27,328 nucleotides of DNA from 66-474 sp036279975 (GTDB taxonomy: Bacteria > Pseudomonadota > Gammaproteobacteria > Xanthomonadales > Rhodanobacteraceae): contig DASURP010000003.1 in NCBI GenBank assembly GCA_036279975.1, positions 1 to 27,328 of the forward strand, written 5' to 3'. The notes under the pieces were generated by a model. The model was not told where the DNA came from. It made no database searches and was given only the letters and a program-made list of their open reading frames with translations. This document shows, in pieces, positions 15,831 through 23,369 of the stretch. The translations under genes and the position numbers were made by a program. Positions within the stretch are counted from its first letter, which is position 1, and the number at the start of each line of letters is the position of its first letter.

Positions 15831-16189
15831 TGGAGTCGGCCTGTAAGCCGGGTCCTGTGCGCCTTGCGGCGTGACAGTCATTCCTCTCGGCCAGGCGTCG
15901 CCGCCTGGCTCCAGCAACCAACCCGGGAACGGCGCGGGCCACGCCATCGTTCCCCTATTTGGTCTTGCTTCGGGTGGGGTTTGCCGTGCCGGTCGGTTGC
16001 CCGACTCGCGGTGCGCTCTTGCCGCACCGTTTCACCCTTGCCTGATCCCCTTGCGGGGCCATCGGCGGTCTGCTCTCTGTTGCACTTTCCGTCGGCTCAC
16101 GCCGCCCAGGCGTTACCTGGCACCCTGCCCTGCGAAGCCCGGACTTTCCTCGGCGTTCTGCGAACGACGCGACTGTCCGGCCGACTCCA
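15831..16189 (-). ncRNA. rnpB: RNase P RNA (bacterial type A)
   Basis: This is the catalytic RNA of RNase P, which trims the 5' ends of tRNA precursors. On the minus strand the conserved 5' region reads GAGGAAAGTCCGGGCTTC and is followed by AGGGCAGGGTGCCAGGTAAC. The central GGGTGAAACGGTGCGGCAAG and the 3' region GAATGACTGTCACGCC with ACCCGGCTTACAG are also present. The ends are set by the 11-bp P1 helix, 16179-16189 paired with 15831-15841. A short T-run follows P1 on the minus strand and may aid termination. The position next to rsmI and mraZ is conserved in many gammaproteobacteria. The exact ends may be off by a few bases. Confidence 0.97.
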
Positions 16190-16195
16190 TGGATG

Positions 16196-16204
16196 ATTTT
16201 ATCA
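16196..16204 (-). promoter_or_regulatory. Likely extended -10 promoter of rnpB
   Basis: On the minus strand TGATAAAAT forms an extended -10 element (TGn followed by TAAAAT at 16196-16201). It lies seven bases before the predicted 5' end of the RNase P RNA at 16189. Its TGA is the stop codon of rsmI. No good -35 box is present, as is allowed for extended -10 promoters. Confidence 0.5.
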
Positions 16205-17029
16205 GGCTTCGTACAAGTCTTTGCGTGACGCGCCACTGATCGCGGCAGCGAGCCTCGCGGCCTGCGCCGGCGCCAGCTCCCCGCGCAGCAGGGCGTACAC
16301 GCGGCGCCCCTCTGCCAGCTTCGCATCGGCTGCTTCGGCGCGCCCCGCCACCACCAGCACGCACTCGCCGAGGCGCTGTTCGGGATCGGATTCCACGCGC
16401 GCCGCGATTTCGCCCAGCGTCGCGCCGATGCAGGTTTCGTGCAGCTTGGTGAGCTCGCGCAGCAGCCGCGCTTCGCGCCCGGCGCCGAATGCGTCGCGCA
16501 GGTCCGCGCTGCACTCGGCGATGCGGTGCGACGATTCGTAGATCACCAGCGTGCGCGGCTCGGCCGCAAGCTCGCGCAAACGCGCGCGCCGCGCCGACGC
16601 CTTCGACGGCAGGAAACCCTCGAACACGAAGCGGTCGCTGGGCAGGCCCGCCACCGACAACGCCGCGATCGCGGCGCATGCCCCGGGTATCGGCGCCACC
16701 TCGATGCCGGCATCGCGTGCCGCGCGCACAAGGCGAAAACCCGGGTCGCTGATGAGCGGCGTGCCGGCATCGGAAACCAGCGCGACGTTCGCGCCCGCCT
16801 GCAGTCTCGCGACCAGTGCCGCCACCGCGGTGCGCTCGTTGTGCTCGTGCAGCGCGGTGAGCGGCGTGGCGATACCGAAGTGTTGCAGCAACGGTCGGCT
16901 GTGCCGCGTGTCTTCCGCGGCAATCAGGTCGGCGCCACGCAAGGTCTCGACCGCGCGCGGCGACAGGTCACCCAGATTGCCGATCGGCGTGGCGAGCACC
17001 GACAGGATTCCCGACTTGCCGACATTCAT
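16202..17029 (-). CDS. rsmI: 16S rRNA (cytidine1402-2'-O)-methyltransferase
   Basis: RsmI methylates the ribose of C1402 in 16S rRNA, the same nucleotide modified by RsmH. The 275-residue tetrapyrrole-methylase-fold protein starts MNVGKSGILSVLATPIGNLG. It contains AEDTRHSRPLLQHFGI, LHEHNE, the SAM-binding region VSDAGTPLISDPGFRLVRAA, GACAAIAALSVAGLPSDRF and YESSHRIAE. The ATG at 17029 fits the family start. It is divergent from lpoA across a 79-bp spacer, as in Escherichia coli, where rsmI and lpoA are also divergent neighbours. Its stop codon appears to be part of the rnpB promoter. Confidence 0.96.
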   Translation of the reverse strand: MNVGKSGILSVLATPIGNLGDLSPRAVETLRGADLIAAEDTRHSRPLLQHFGIATPLTALHEHNERTAVAALVARLQAGANVALVSDAGTPLISDPGFRLVRAARDAGIEVAPIPGACAAIAALSVAGLPSDRFVFEGFLPSKASARRARLRELAAEPRTLVIYESSHRIAECSADLRDAFGAGREARLLRELTKLHETCIGATLGEIAARVESDPEQRLGECVLVVAGRAEAADAKLAEGRRVYALLRGELAPAQAARLAAAISGASRKDLYEA

Positions 17030-17108
17030 GTTGCCGATCCTGACTCGTCCAATCGATCCGCTATCATCGCCCAAAACAAGGCGCGCAACCGTCGCGCACG
17101 GAATCCGC
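17030..17108. promoter_or_regulatory. Divergent rsmI-lpoA promoter region
   Basis: This 79-bp spacer separates the two divergent genes. On the plus strand CTGACT at 17040-17045 and TATCAT at 17062-17067 are 16 bp apart and could be the -35 and -10 boxes for lpoA. No clear box set was found for rsmI. Confidence 0.35.
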
Positions 17109-18710
17109 ATGGCCAAAGCCAGGTTTTTCCCGCAATTTGCACTCGCGTTCCTGTTGCTGCTGTCGCTGGCGGGTTGCGCCACGTTCGGTTCCGGCCTGCA
17201 ATCCGCCAGCCCCGAAGCCCAGGCACAGGCGGCGCGCGAACGCGTGCAAAGCGCGAACACCGCGCTGCAGCGGGGCCATGCCGACGCCGCCCTGAAGCAA
17301 CTGGCAGGACTGCCGGCAAGCCTGCCACCGGACGTGCAGCAACAGGTGCTGGACGTGGAAGCGCGCGCATGGCTTGCCGCGGGCGACCGCCTGGCGGCGG
17401 CCCGTGCGCTGGTCAGGCGTGCGCCGCTGCTCGCACCCACCGCGATGGCCGCGGAGCACCAGCGCACCGTCACGATCCTGGCCGGTATGGGCAACGCCGC
17501 GCTGACGTCGCTGTATCCGACGCTGGCCGACAACGACCCGGTCAAGCCCTACGTCAGGCAGGCCCTCGCGCGCGCCGGGGTGGCGGTGCCACGTCCCCTG
17601 CCGCAATTGAACGAGCCGGTCGGCACACTGACCGGGGCGGCCACGCCGCAGGGGTTCGCGATGCCGCAGCGCGTCGCGGTGCTGCTGCCCGCGACCGGGC
17701 CGGTGGCGGTGGCGGGCGCAGCCGTGCGCGATGGCTTCTTTGCCGCCTATTTCCACACGCCGGTAACCCGGGAACAGCGCCCCTCGATCAAGGTGTACGA
17801 CACCGGCGGCACCCCGGACGGCGCGCTTTCCGCGTACCAACAGGCCGTCGCGAACGGCGCGACGCTGGTAGTCGGACCACTGGGGCGTGCCGCCGTGGGC
17901 GCGCTGTTCTCGCAACCCGCGCTGCCGGTCCCGGTGCTTGCCCTGAACCACGCACAAGGCAACCAGCCGGTGCCGCCGGGCAGCGCCGAATTCGCCTTGC
18001 TGCCGGAAGCCGAGGGTGCGCAACTTGCCGCGCGCATGATCATGGCGGGCCTGCATGCGGCCATCGTGTTCCGCGGTGACGACGGTACCACGGCGCGCTC
18101 CTTCGCTGCGTTCAAACTGCAATTCGAAAGCCTCGGCGGACAAATCGCGGACGACATCGTGCTGCCGCCGGACGCGGTGGATTTCCAGGACCAGGTCCAG
18201 GCCGCGTTGGCAGGATCGGGCTCCGAAACGGGCGTGGTGGCGTTGCTGCGGCCACTCCAGGCGCGCCTGCTGCTGCCCCAGTTGCGATTGGCGCGTTCGA
18301 CCCTGCCGGTGTTCGCGACCTCGATGGTGTATTCGGGCGACGAGGACGCCACCGCCGACAGCGACCTCGACGGCGTCCAGTTTTGCGACGAACCGTGGCT
18401 GTACGACGCCCAGGCGGGCCTGCCCGACCACGCGACGTTGGCGGCGAGCCTGTCCACCGCGGACGGACCCGCTGCGCGCCTGTTCGCATTCGGCATGGAC
18501 GCGTATGCGCTGATGCCCTACCTCGGCTGGCTGCGCAGCCATCCGGGCAGTTACCTCGCCGGCGCCACCGGACAACTCACGATGGATGCTTTCGGGCACG
18601 TGCAACGCACGCCGGTCTGGCTGCAATTCCAGGGCGGCGTGGCACGCCCGATCGCCGCGGGACTCGAACCACCGCAACCCGTACCCGCTGCGCCCGCGAC
18701 CGGCCCATGA
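17109..18710 (+). CDS. lpoA: Penicillin-binding protein activator LpoA (LppC family lipoprotein)
   Basis: LpoA-type lipoproteins sit in the outer membrane and stimulate the bifunctional peptidoglycan synthase PBP1A. The 533-residue product starts MAKARFFPQFALAFLLLLSL and has a lipobox LAGC with the modified cysteine at residue 23. An alanine- and glutamine-rich helical region of TPR type (about 30-170) follows. The C-terminal periplasmic-binding-fold domain begins with RVAVLLPATGPVAVAGAAVRDGF and includes YDTGGTPDGALSAYQQAV and GPLGRAAVGALF. The ATG at 17109 was chosen because it directly precedes a complete signal peptide. Downstream yraN and dolP follow on the same strand. Whether a matching PBP1A exists cannot be seen here. 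Confidence 0.9.
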   Translation: MAKARFFPQFALAFLLLLSLAGCATFGSGLQSASPEAQAQAARERVQSANTALQRGHADAALKQLAGLPASLPPDVQQQVLDVEARAWLAAGDRLAAARALVRRAPLLAPTAMAAEHQRTVTILAGMGNAALTSLYPTLADNDPVKPYVRQALARAGVAVPRPLPQLNEPVGTLTGAATPQGFAMPQRVAVLLPATGPVAVAGAAVRDGFFAAYFHTPVTREQRPSIKVYDTGGTPDGALSAYQQAVANGATLVVGPLGRAAVGALFSQPALPVPVLALNHAQGNQPVPPGSAEFALLPEAEGAQLAARMIMAGLHAAIVFRGDDGTTARSFAAFKLQFESLGGQIADDIVLPPDAVDFQDQVQAALAGSGSETGVVALLRPLQARLLLPQLRLARSTLPVFATSMVYSGDEDATADSDLDGVQFCDEPWLYDAQAGLPDHATLAASLSTADGPAARLFAFGMDAYALMPYLGWLRSHPGSYLAGATGQLTMDAFGHVQRTPVWLQFQGGVARPIAAGLEPPQPVPAAPATGP

Positions 18711-18728
18711 CGGCATGCCAATCACGTC

Positions 18729-19094
18729 ATGCCCATGACAACTGGCGCGGTCGGCGCCCGCTTCGAACAACTCGCGCTGGAATGCCTGGAACGCGCCGGC
18801 CTGAAACTTGTCGAACGCAACTTCAGGACCCGGTTCGGAGAACTCGACCTGATCATGCGCGACCGCGGGACGCTGGTGTTCGTGGAGGTGCGCTATCGCG
18901 GCAACCCCCGCTTCGGCGGCGGCGCGGCTTCGGTGGGCAGCAGCAAGCGCGCGAAGCTCGCACGCGCGGCACAAGGATTCCTGCAGGCGCATCCACGCTT
19001 TGCTTCGCTGCCGTGCAGGTTCGATGTGGTAGCGTTCGACGGTGATGCGGCCGCACCCGCCTGCGACTGGATGCGCGCCGCCTTCGAGCCCTGA
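18729..19094 (+). CDS. yraN: YraN family (UPF0102) endonuclease-like protein
   Basis: This small protein has an Holliday-junction-resolvase-like nuclease fold and no well-established cellular role. The 121-residue product shows the family signatures GARFEQLALECLERAGLKLV, NFRTRFGELDLIMRD and LVFVEVRYR. The glutamates and aspartate of E-x(n)-GELDLI-x(n)-VEV are the presumed metal-binding residues. It starts at ATG 18729; a second ATG two codons later is equally possible. It lies 18 bp after lpoA and 15 bp before dolP, so the three genes probably form one operon. Family membership is clear; function is not. Confidence 0.92.
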   Translation: MPMTTGAVGARFEQLALECLERAGLKLVERNFRTRFGELDLIMRDRGTLVFVEVRYRGNPRFGGGAASVGSSKRAKLARAAQGFLQAHPRFASLPCRFDVVAFDGDAAAPACDWMRAAFEP

Positions 19095-19109
19095 TTCCGG
19101 AACCGACCC

Positions 19110-19655
19110 ATGCGCAAGACAATCCCCGCCTCCGTTGCCCTGGTCCTGTGCGTGGCGCTCGCTGCCTGCAGCGTGTTCACGCCGCGCCGCAGCCTCAACC
19201 GGACCCTCAACGACCGCAACGTGCAGATCACGGCGCAACGCGCGCTGGACAACGACCCCCAACTCAACGGCCGCGCCCACATCGGCACCAATGTCTACAA
19301 CGGCGTGCTGCTGCTGATCGGCGAGGCCAGCACCGAAGAGGTCAAGCAGCGCGCCGAGGCCGATGTCACCGGCTACCAGAGCGTGCAGCGCGTGGTGAAC
19401 CTGATCGACGTGATGCCGCTGCAGTCGGTCGGCCGCACGGCGCTCGACGCCGCGCTCACGGCACGGGTGAAAACCTCGCTGCTGCACGTCGATCTGCCGG
19501 GCTTCGACCCGGGCCGGGTCCAGGTGAGCACCGCGCACGGCCAGGTGTACCTGATGGGGCTGGTCAGCCACCAGGAAGCCGACGCCGTGGTCAACGTCGT
19601 ACGCAACGTGGTGGGGGTGGACAAGGTGGTGCAAGTCTTCGAATACACGGACTGA
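19110..19655 (+). CDS. dolP: Outer-membrane BON-domain lipoprotein DolP
   Basis: DolP (formerly YraP) is a dual-BON-domain lipoprotein linked to outer-membrane integrity and, in Escherichia coli, to division-site localisation. The 181-residue product has a signal peptide with lipobox LAAC and the lipidated cysteine at residue 20. Two BON domains follow (about 40-110 and 115-181), with GVLLLIGEASTEEVKQRAE in the first and VQVSTAHGQVYLMGLVSHQE in the second. A GGAA ribosome-binding site lies close upstream. In E. coli diaA sits between yraN and dolP; it is missing here, with only 15 bp between the genes. Confidence 0.9.
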   Translation: MRKTIPASVALVLCVALAACSVFTPRRSLNRTLNDRNVQITAQRALDNDPQLNGRAHIGTNVYNGVLLLIGEASTEEVKQRAEADVTGYQSVQRVVNLIDVMPLQSVGRTALDAALTARVKTSLLHVDLPGFDPGRVQVSTAHGQVYLMGLVSHQEADAVVNVVRNVVGVDKVVQVFEYTD

Positions 19656-20305
19656 CTCGGCGAAGTCGGAAGCCAGCCAGTCCGCAAACGAACGCGAACA
19701 AACGCAAACGAGTGTAATCTTCAAGGCCTGCGTCACCGCTTGTGTGTCCGACTCCGCCACCGCTGACGGAATCGACGTAACCAGCTTATCCCGACGCAGA
19801 ACGACGCGGCCTGCAGGCGCAATCCGGGACCCGCCTCTTGCAGAAGCCGCATTCGTTCGCGGATGGTTCCCCGGCACTTGATTTGGCACAATGATCGCGG
19901 CGCACGGATGTCCTAGGCTGGGCGGATGGATCTGCCGGCCACGCTCCATGTTCGCCAGTGCAAGGTTTTGCTGTCCGACGCGCTGGCGCTGGATGCTACC
20001 TGGCCCGCCGTCTGCGGCCGCGACAACGCGTGCCGTAATCCCTTGCCCGACTCGGTTCCCGCCCTGGGTCCGGGAAAGCCGTGGCCGGGAATTGGCGGGA
20101 CCCGGGGTTGTCTGATCAATCGTCCTTCACCGTCGCCCCGGCGCAGGCCGGGGCCCAGTGTGGATTTTCACCACGGTCGCAGGCTACGCTTCCTTCGACT
20201 GCTGGATACCGGCCTGCGCCGGTATGACGAGCAATATCGGCGCTGCCCGCGGCGCCAGGGCCCCACGCCGCAACCAGCGACCAACCGACGAACCTGAGCT
20301 CGACG
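19656..20305. other. 650-bp intergenic stretch without a convincing gene
   Basis: No recognisable gene, tRNA or terminator was found. A plus-strand reading frame at 19926-20297 is open, but its second half is only the translation of the REP pair at 20132-20228 and it has no recognisable domain, so it is not called. The region includes degenerate pieces of the GGGACC-type heptads near 20060-20110. Confidence 0.6.
20132..20228. repeat. REP-type inverted pair
   Basis: Two 27-bp units face each other at 20132-20158 and 20202-20228, separated by 43 bp. Each forms its own hairpin: CCCCGGC/GCCGGGG at 20136-20153 and ATACCGGC/GCCGGTAT at 20206-20225. Reversing the second unit gives the same frame of conserved bases (GTC, CCGGCGCAGGCCGG, CCAG). 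The outer stem pairs have changed together, so pairing is kept. This is the layout of REP doublets mobilised by RAYT transposases. Confidence 0.85.
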
Positions 20306-20899
20306 ATGCGGCAGGAATCCTTCCCGCACCTGATGATGCGCATCCGGCACTGCCGGGTTTGCGCGGACCACTTTCCGCATGGCTGCCGCCCCGTGTTGCA
20401 GGCCCATCCCGATGCGCGGCTGCTGATCGTGAGCCAGGCGCCGGGTCGCAAGGTCCACGAAACCGGCATCCCGTTCAACGACAAGAGCGGCGACAAACTG
20501 CGTGACTGGCTGGGCATCGACAAGGCCACGTTCTATGACGAACACCGCGTCGCGATCGTGCCGATGGGCTTCTGCTATCCGGGCAAGGGGCCATCGGGGG
20601 ACCTGCCGCCGGATCCGGCCTGCGCGCCGCTGTGGCACCCGCAACTGCTGCCGCGGCTGCTGAACGTGAAACTGACCCTCGCGATTGGACAATATGCAAT
20701 CAAGGGCATCCTGGGCGCTGCCCGCAAGGCCACGCTCACCGCAACCTGCGAGGCGTGGCGCGAATACCTGCGCGACGGCAAGCTGCCGCTGCCGCATCCC
20801 AGCCCGCGCAACACCGCATGGTTCCAGCGCCACCCGTGGTTCGAAGCCGAAGTGCTGCCCGCTCTGCGGCGGCGCGTGCGGCGCGCGCTGCGCGATTGA
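20306..20899 (+). CDS. Uracil-DNA glycosylase family protein
   Basis: This 197-residue protein belongs to the uracil-DNA-glycosylase-like superfamily. It has an N-terminal HCRVCADHFPHGCRP segment, whose cysteines resemble the iron-sulfur or zinc-binding start of related glycosylases. LIVSQAPGRKVHETGIPFND corresponds to the active-site loop region of the fold. IGQYAIKGIL and a C-terminal HPSPRNTAWF motif that matches the DNA-intercalation loop are also present. Substrate and activity are not known from sequence; the group is often annotated only as UDG-like. The ATG at 20306 has a weak ribosome-binding site; an ATG at residue 10 or 11 is possible. It stands alone on the plus strand and ends 4 bp from the converging pgpA. 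Confidence 0.85.
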   Translation: MRQESFPHLMMRIRHCRVCADHFPHGCRPVLQAHPDARLLIVSQAPGRKVHETGIPFNDKSGDKLRDWLGIDKATFYDEHRVAIVPMGFCYPGKGPSGDLPPDPACAPLWHPQLLPRLLNVKLTLAIGQYAIKGILGAARKATLTATCEAWREYLRDGKLPLPHPSPRNTAWFQRHPWFEAEVLPALRRRVRRALRD

Positions 20900-20903
20900 G
20901 CGG

Positions 20904-21404
20904 TCAGGCGTAGTGCCGGATGGCCAGTGCGGCGACCTGCAACACGACCAGCGCGTACGCGCCGGCGACCACGTCGTCCAGCATCACGCCGAGACCGCCA
21001 TGTACGCGCCGGTCGGCCCAGCGCACCGGCCACGGTTTCCAGATGTCGAACAGGCGGAACAGCAGGAAGCCCGCCAGCATCCATGTCCATCCCGGCGGAA
21101 TGGCCAGCAACGCGACCCACATCCCGATCACCTCGTCCCACACCAGCGCGCCTTGATCGTGCCGGCCGAGCCGCCGGTCGCACACGCCACAGGCCCACGC
21201 GCCCAGGGCGAAGCCCGCCACCAGCACCGCGAGGTACGCCCCGATCGGCAACTGGCGCAGCAGGAACCACCACGGCAACAGCGCCAGCAGCGAACCGGCC
21301 GTCCCCGGCGCCACCGGTGACAGGCCCGCGCCCAGCGCCGTCGCGATCCATCCAGCTGGGTGCGACAGCAACTTGCGGCGTTGCACGGGGGTCAGCGCGC
21401 TCAT
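20904..21404 (-). CDS. pgpA: Phosphatidylglycerophosphatase A
   Basis: PgpA removes the phosphate from phosphatidylglycerophosphate to give phosphatidylglycerol in the inner membrane. The 166-residue product shows the family signature SPVAPGTAGSLLALLPW, then WDEVIGMWVAL and FRLFDIWKPWPVRWADRRVH followed by GGLGVMLDDVVAGAYA. Acidic residues in WDEV and LDDV probably bind the metal. It has about four hydrophobic segments. The ATG at 21404 overlaps the thiL stop. It is the last gene of the riboflavin-thiamine operon, in the usual nusB-thiL-pgpA order. Confidence 0.95.
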   Translation of the reverse strand: MSALTPVQRRKLLSHPAGWIATALGAGLSPVAPGTAGSLLALLPWWFLLRQLPIGAYLAVLVAGFALGAWACGVCDRRLGRHDQGALVWDEVIGMWVALLAIPPGWTWMLAGFLLFRLFDIWKPWPVRWADRRVHGGLGVMLDDVVAGAYALVVLQVAALAIRHYA

Positions 21405-22354
21405 TGCGCGAAGTGTTCCCAACCCGCGCGCGGCAGCGCCATGACATTGCCGCGCGCATCCAGCACCCGCACGCCCGATCCCGCCACGATGCGCCCGATC
21501 TTCGTGGCGCCGCATCCCGCGGCATCGAGCTTGTCCACGATCTCCTGCCCGCGCGCGGCCGGCGCGGTGAAGCAAAGCTCGTAATCGTCGCCACCGGCCA
21601 GCGCCAATTCGAGGCAGGTCGCCGGATCGAAGCCCGCGGCCAGTGCCGCCGACAGGGGCACCGCCTCCGCATCCAGTTCGGCGCCCAGCTCGCGGGCGGC
21701 GCACACGTGTCCCAGGTCGGCCAGCAGGCCATCCGACACGTCGATGCAGGCACTGGCGATGCCGCGCAATGCAATGCCCGCCGCGATGCGCGGCTGCGGG
21801 CGCAGCATCCGCGCATGCAATGCGGCCGGCACCCGGTCTGCGCGCCGCAACAGCCGCAGCGCGCCCGCCGCATCGCCCAGCGTGCCGGTGACGAACACCG
21901 CATCGCCCGGGCGTGCGCCTCCGCGCGTCAACGCCTGCCCGGTGGGCACGCTGCCCAGCGCCGTGGGCGTGACCGACAGCGGCCCCTGGGTGGTGTCGCC
22001 GCCGACCAGGGCAACGCCGTGGGCGCGCGCAAGTTCCGCGAAGCCATCCGCGAAGCGCTCGACAAAACGCGCATCGCCACCCGGCAGCGTCAACGCGAGC
22101 AGGACCCACGCGGGTTCCGCGCCCATGGCCGCAAGATCGGAGAGGTTCACCGCCAGCGCCTTCCAGCCGATGTCGCCGGGCGCGGTGCCGGGCAGGAAAT
22201 GCACGCCGGCGACCAGCGTGTCGGTGCAGGCGACGAGCTGCCGCCCCGCCGGCACGTCCAGCAACGCCGCATCGTCGCCGATCCCGAGCGCGACGTCGCC
22301 ACGCGGCTGCGCGCAGCGCGCATGAAGCACATCGATCAATGCGAACTCGTTCAA
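21401..22354 (-). CDS. thiL: Thiamine-monophosphate kinase
   Basis: ThiL phosphorylates thiamine monophosphate to thiamine diphosphate, the active cofactor. The 317-residue product contains the ATP/metal motifs GIGDDAALLDVPAG and STDTL-like ACTDTLVAGVHFLPG, then NLSDLAAMGAEP, VGGDTTQGPLSVTPTALG, CIDVSDGLLADLGH and LAGGDDYELCF. No ATG is available. The start is TTG at 22352-22354, which overlaps the nusB stop codon and aligns with the known ThiL N-terminus (NEFALI against GEFSLI in Escherichia coli). Expression probably depends on coupling to nusB. The stop overlaps pgpA. Confidence 0.94.
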   Translation of the reverse strand: MNEFALIDVLHARCAQPRGDVALGIGDDAALLDVPAGRQLVACTDTLVAGVHFLPGTAPGDIGWKALAVNLSDLAAMGAEPAWVLLALTLPGGDARFVERFADGFAELARAHGVALVGGDTTQGPLSVTPTALGSVPTGQALTRGGARPGDAVFVTGTLGDAAGALRLLRRADRVPAALHARMLRPQPRIAAGIALRGIASACIDVSDGLLADLGHVCAARELGAELDAEAVPLSAALAAGFDPATCLELALAGGDDYELCFTAPAARGQEIVDKLDAAGCGATKIGRIVAGSGVRVLDARGNVMALPRAGWEHFAQ

Positions 22355-22809
22355 GGCAGCGCCGTGGATTCGCCCGTGCGCCACTGCCGCGCAAGCTTGT
22401 CGAGCACGCCGTTGACGTAGGTGTGGCCCTGCTCGGAGCCGAAGCGCTTGCAGACTTCCACCGCTTCGTTCAACACTACGCGATACGGCACGTCGAGGCG
22501 TTGTTTCAATTCGTACGCGGCCAACCGCAACACCGCGCGCTCGATCGGATCGACGCGTTCGATGTCGCGATCGAGGAACGGCGCCAGCCCGGCATCGAGT
22601 TCCGCGCACTGCGACTCCACGCCACGCAGCAAGTCTTCGAAGTATTCGAGGTCGGCGATCTGCATGTCCTGTTCGGAGCGGAAATCGTCGATGACCTTGC
22701 GCATCGGGTTGCCGCCGAGTTCCCACGCGTACAACGCCTGCACCGCACGGCGGCGCGCGCGGCTACGCGCGACCGGATCGATGCCGTCGCCGCGGCGCGG
22801 CGCGCTCAT
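22351..22809 (-). CDS. nusB: Transcription antitermination factor NusB
   Basis: NusB binds boxA RNA with NusE (ribosomal protein S10) and promotes antitermination of rRNA operons. The 152-residue all-helical protein has the N-terminal arginine-rich segment ARSRARRRAVQALYAWEL, DPIERAVLRLAAYEL, PYRVVLNEAVEVCKRFGSEQ, and YVNGVLDKLARQWR near the end. The ATG at 22809 overlaps the ribH stop (ATGA). Its position after ribH is typical of gammaproteobacteria. Length is normal. Confidence 0.96.
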   Translation of the reverse strand: MSAPRRGDGIDPVARSRARRRAVQALYAWELGGNPMRKVIDDFRSEQDMQIADLEYFEDLLRGVESQCAELDAGLAPFLDRDIERVDPIERAVLRLAAYELKQRLDVPYRVVLNEAVEVCKRFGSEQGHTYVNGVLDKLARQWRTGESTALP

Positions 22810-23288
22810 GCCGGCAAGCCCCGCAACAGCGCGGCCATCTCGATCGCCGACTGCGCCACGTCTCCGCCCTTGTTGCCGCGCGCGCCGCCGGCACGCGCCC
22901 AGGCATCCGCCTCGTCCTCGACGGCGAGCACGCCGTTCAGCACCGGCACCCCGCTGTCCAGCGCCACCCGCATCAGGCCGCGCGCGCATTCGTCGGCGAC
23001 GTGTTCGAAATGGCGCGTCTCGCCGCGTACCACGCAGCCCAGAGCCACGATCGCCGCGTAACGGCCGGTGCCCGCAAGATGCCGTGCCAGCACCGGCAAT
23101 TCCCAGGCGCCGGGCACGCGCAGCACATCCAGCGCAACGCCGGCCACGCCGTGCGCCGCGAATGCAGCGCGCGCACCCTCGACCAGGGCATCGACGATTT
23201 CGACGTTCCAGCGGCTGGCGACCAGGGCGTAACGCGCCCCGGAAGGCGAGTGCAGGTCGGCTGGTGACATGGCAGATGGATCGGACAT
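22806..23288 (-). CDS. ribH: 6,7-dimethyl-8-ribityllumazine synthase
   Basis: RibH condenses the pyrimidine intermediate with dihydroxybutanone phosphate (the RibB product) to form lumazine, the substrate of RibE. The 160-residue product shows ASRWNVEIVDALVEGA, VPGAWELPVLARHLA, VALGCVVRGETRHFEHVADE with the catalytic histidine, and GVPVLNGVLAVEDEADAWAR. The ATG at 23288 was used; an ATG at 23270 is also possible, and neither has a clear ribosome-binding site. The DNA just upstream (23299-23347) is an array of degenerate heptads. Confidence 0.96.
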   Translation of the reverse strand: MSDPSAMSPADLHSPSGARYALVASRWNVEIVDALVEGARAAFAAHGVAGVALDVLRVPGAWELPVLARHLAGTGRYAAIVALGCVVRGETRHFEHVADECARGLMRVALDSGVPVLNGVLAVEDEADAWARAGGARGNKGGDVAQSAIEMAALLRGLPA

Positions 23289-23298
23289 GGCTGTGTTC

Positions 23299-23347
23299 TG
23301 GACCAGGGAACGGGGAACAGGAACGAGAGACGAGAGACGAGCGAAAA
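23299..23347. repeat. Degenerate tandem heptad array between ribBA and ribH
   Basis: Seven consecutive 7-bp units are in one phase: TGGACCA, GGGAACG, GGGAACA, GGAACGA, GAGACGA, GAGACGA and GCGAAAA. They belong to the same GGGACYN family as the elements in ddl and murE, but only one orientation is present. The array occupies much of the 81-bp gap between ribBA and ribH. Confidence 0.7.
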
Positions 23348-23369
23348 GCGTAACAGCGGCGCGCCCACG

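Noticed and set aside
15567..16196. Plus-strand frame spanning the rnpB locus
   Set aside because: Most of it is the reverse complement of RNase P RNA, whose conserved blocks are unmistakable.
19881..19895. Sigma54-type site beginning TGGCAC
   Set aside because: The required GC-containing second element at the right spacing is missing.
17064..19949. 961-codon minus-strand frame opposite lpoA, yraN and dolP
   Set aside because: The plus-strand genes have signal peptides, lipoboxes and family motifs; the antisense frame has none.
19926..20297. 123-codon plus-strand frame between dolP and the UDG-like gene
   Set aside because: Its second half is a translation of the REP doublet and the first half has no known domain or ribosome-binding site.
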